A stretch of 6,056 bases of DNA from Rubrobacteraceae bacterium (GTDB taxonomy: Bacteria; Actinomycetota; Rubrobacteria; Rubrobacterales; Rubrobacteraceae). The stretch lies in NCBI GenBank assembly GCA_029240775.1, contig JARDZQ010000125.1, positions 1-6,056 on the forward strand. Direction: 5' to 3'. The notes below the pieces were generated by a model that did no database searches, was not told the DNA's origin, and saw nothing but the letters and a program-made list of their open reading frames with translations. A program made the translations under genes and the position numbers. This document shows positions 5,130-6,056 of the stretch, piece after piece. The stretch's first letter is position 1. Every line of letters starts with the position of its first letter.

Positions 5130-5717
5130 ATGGTGGACAGGGGAAGACAGTATCTGCTTCTCGCGGACGAGGAGTTGATCTCCCTCGCCGGTCAGGGTGA
5201 GGCGCAGGCGTTCGCCGTGCTCTACGACCGTCACAGCCGGGCGGCCTATTCGCTGGCCTACCGCATGATGGGTGAGAAGCAGGCGGCCGAGGACCTTGTG
5301 CAGGACGGTTTCCTCAAGGTCTGGCGGGGTGCTGAGGGCTACCGGGTGGAGCGAGGCAGCGTGCGCACCTGGATCCTCTCCATAGTCCACAACCGCGGCA
5401 TAGACCAGCTGCGCTCGACAGCCAGCCGCCGTAGGACGCAGGAGAAGGTCGAAGCCTCAGCTCCTGTGTCCCAGCCGAGCGAGGCGTTCGCCGAGACCTG
5501 GCGCAACTCCCAGCGCGAGCAGGTACGCGAGGCGCTCGGGACGCTTCCCCAGGAGCAGCTGAGGATCCTGGAGCTCGCGTACTTCTCCGGCTACACCCAC
5601 GTGGAGATCGCCGAGCTTCTCGGCCTACCGCTGGGAACGGTGAAGGGCCGGATGCGGCTGGGCCTGAAAAAGGTAAGAGACTACTTCGACTCCGCAGACG
5701 TGGCGGTACCGAGATGA
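5130..5717 (+). CDS. ECF-family RNA polymerase sigma factor, SigK-like type with adjacent anti-sigma gene
   Basis: A 195-residue sigma-70-family factor with only regions 2 and 4. Region 2 (about 27-97) contains FAVLYDRHSRAAYSLAYRM and the core-binding and -10-recognition stretch AAEDLVQDGFLKVW (52-65) followed by RTWILSIVHNRGIDQLR (79-95). A variable linker (about 100-130) leads to region 4 (about 132-186): LGTLPQEQLRILELAYFSGYTH and the helix-turn-helix VEIAELLGLPLGTVKGRMRLGLKKVR that reads the -35 element. This form, with an RskA-like gene directly downstream, resembles SigK-type ECF factors of actinobacteria, which are released when the membrane anti-sigma factor is cleaved. The ATG at 5130 gives the expected short N-terminal extension; a GTG follows as codon 2. 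The inducing signal is unknown. Confidence 0.95.
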   Translation: MVDRGRQYLLLADEELISLAGQGEAQAFAVLYDRHSRAAYSLAYRMMGEKQAAEDLVQDGFLKVWRGAEGYRVERGSVRTWILSIVHNRGIDQLRSTASRRRTQEKVEASAPVSQPSEAFAETWRNSQREQVREALGTLPQEQLRILELAYFSGYTHVEIAELLGLPLGTVKGRMRLGLKKVRDYFDSADVAVPR

Positions 5718-6056
5718 ACCACGAGCGCTTCGACGAACTCAAAGACGCCTACGTCCTCGGCGCCCTGCCCGACGAGGAGCGGCACGAGCTCGAGGCTTAC
5801 CTCGCGGAGCACCCCGAACACCAGGCCGAGGTAGACGAGCTGAGCACCTTCGCCGGCTTGCTGGCGCTCTCCCCCCGGGAACAGGACCCGCCTCCGGAGC
5901 TCCGCCGGAACATCATGCGCGTCGTCGAGGCCGAGGCGCAGCCTCCCGCCAGGAGCGGGCCCCGCTTCGCCGGGCTCGGGGAGTTCTTCAGCCTCCAGAA
6001 CCTGGCGCTCGGGGCGGCTGCCCTGCTCATCATCGGGCTCTTCTCCTGGAACATGC
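5714..6056 (+). CDS. RskA-like membrane anti-sigma factor, 3' end outside window
   Basis: The first 114 residues are visible. The N-terminal cytoplasmic domain has the anti-sigma K pattern DAYVLGALPDEERHELEAYLAEHPEHQAEVDEL (11-43), which would bind and hold the sigma factor. A helical and proline-rich linker follows, and then a hydrophobic segment LALGAAALLIIGLFSW (97-112), probably the start of the single transmembrane helix; the extracytoplasmic domain lies beyond the edge. No cysteine is present, so this is not the zinc-binding (ZAS) class with a HxxxCxxC motif. The ATG overlaps the sigma-factor stop (ATGA) and has little ribosome-site sequence of its own, which suggests coupled synthesis near 1:1. 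Known relatives release sigma after site-1 and site-2 proteolysis; that this one does so is inference. Confidence 0.9.
   Translation, partial: MNHERFDELKDAYVLGALPDEERHELEAYLAEHPEHQAEVDELSTFAGLLALSPREQDPPPELRRNIMRVVEAEAQPPARSGPRFAGLGEFFSLQNLALGAAALLIIGLFSWNM

Noticed and set aside
5070..5390. A 106-codon minus-strand open frame overlapping the sigma-factor gene
   Set aside because: It lies antisense to the well-supported region 2 of the sigma factor and shows no domain or start signal.

Overview
The window is GC-rich, gene-dense bacterial chromosome with eight protein genes. Several features suggest a deep-branching, high-GC actinobacterium, perhaps Rubrobacter-like: near-exclusive G/C-ending codons, 4-nt stop/start overlaps, GTG and TTG starts, apparently leaderless promoters, and an ECF sigma factor paired with an RskA-like anti-sigma factor. 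The taxonomic guess is inference from style, not from a search. No mobile element, CRISPR array, tRNA or rRNA was seen.

Layout, left to right. (1) On the minus strand from position 679 off the left edge lies a calcineurin-like metallophosphoesterase with its own extended -10 promoter. (2) A minus-strand operon, 3425 down to 747, encodes a 73-residue DUF3006 protein, arginyl-tRNA synthetase (argS) and a PhnD-type substrate-binding protein that has no visible export signal. The first two genes overlap by ATGA and the third starts 4 nt after the argS stop. (3) A roughly 180-bp, less GC-rich intergenic stretch (3426-3608) carries short TCAGC-type repeats and a spaced inverted repeat. (4) A second minus-strand operon, about 4897 down to 3609, encodes a WalJ/YycJ-type metallo-beta-lactamase-fold protein and the rRNA methyltransferase RlmH, overlapping by GTGA. 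(5) A divergent intergenic region (4898-5129) holds promoter-like elements in both directions and a possible decayed coding remnant. (6) On the plus strand are an ECF sigma factor (5130-5717) and the start of its membrane anti-sigma factor (5714 to the right edge), overlapping by ATGA.

Most of the window is core housekeeping: aminoacylation, ribosome modification and envelope-linked hydrolase functions, plus one stress-signalling pair. I do not see a convincing undescribed multi-gene system. The best leads are two -10 elements placed so that transcription would begin at the start codon (DUF3006-argS and the sigma factor), the replaced first histidine of the HIGH signature in ArgRS, and the orphan signal-less PhnD-like protein in the argS operon.
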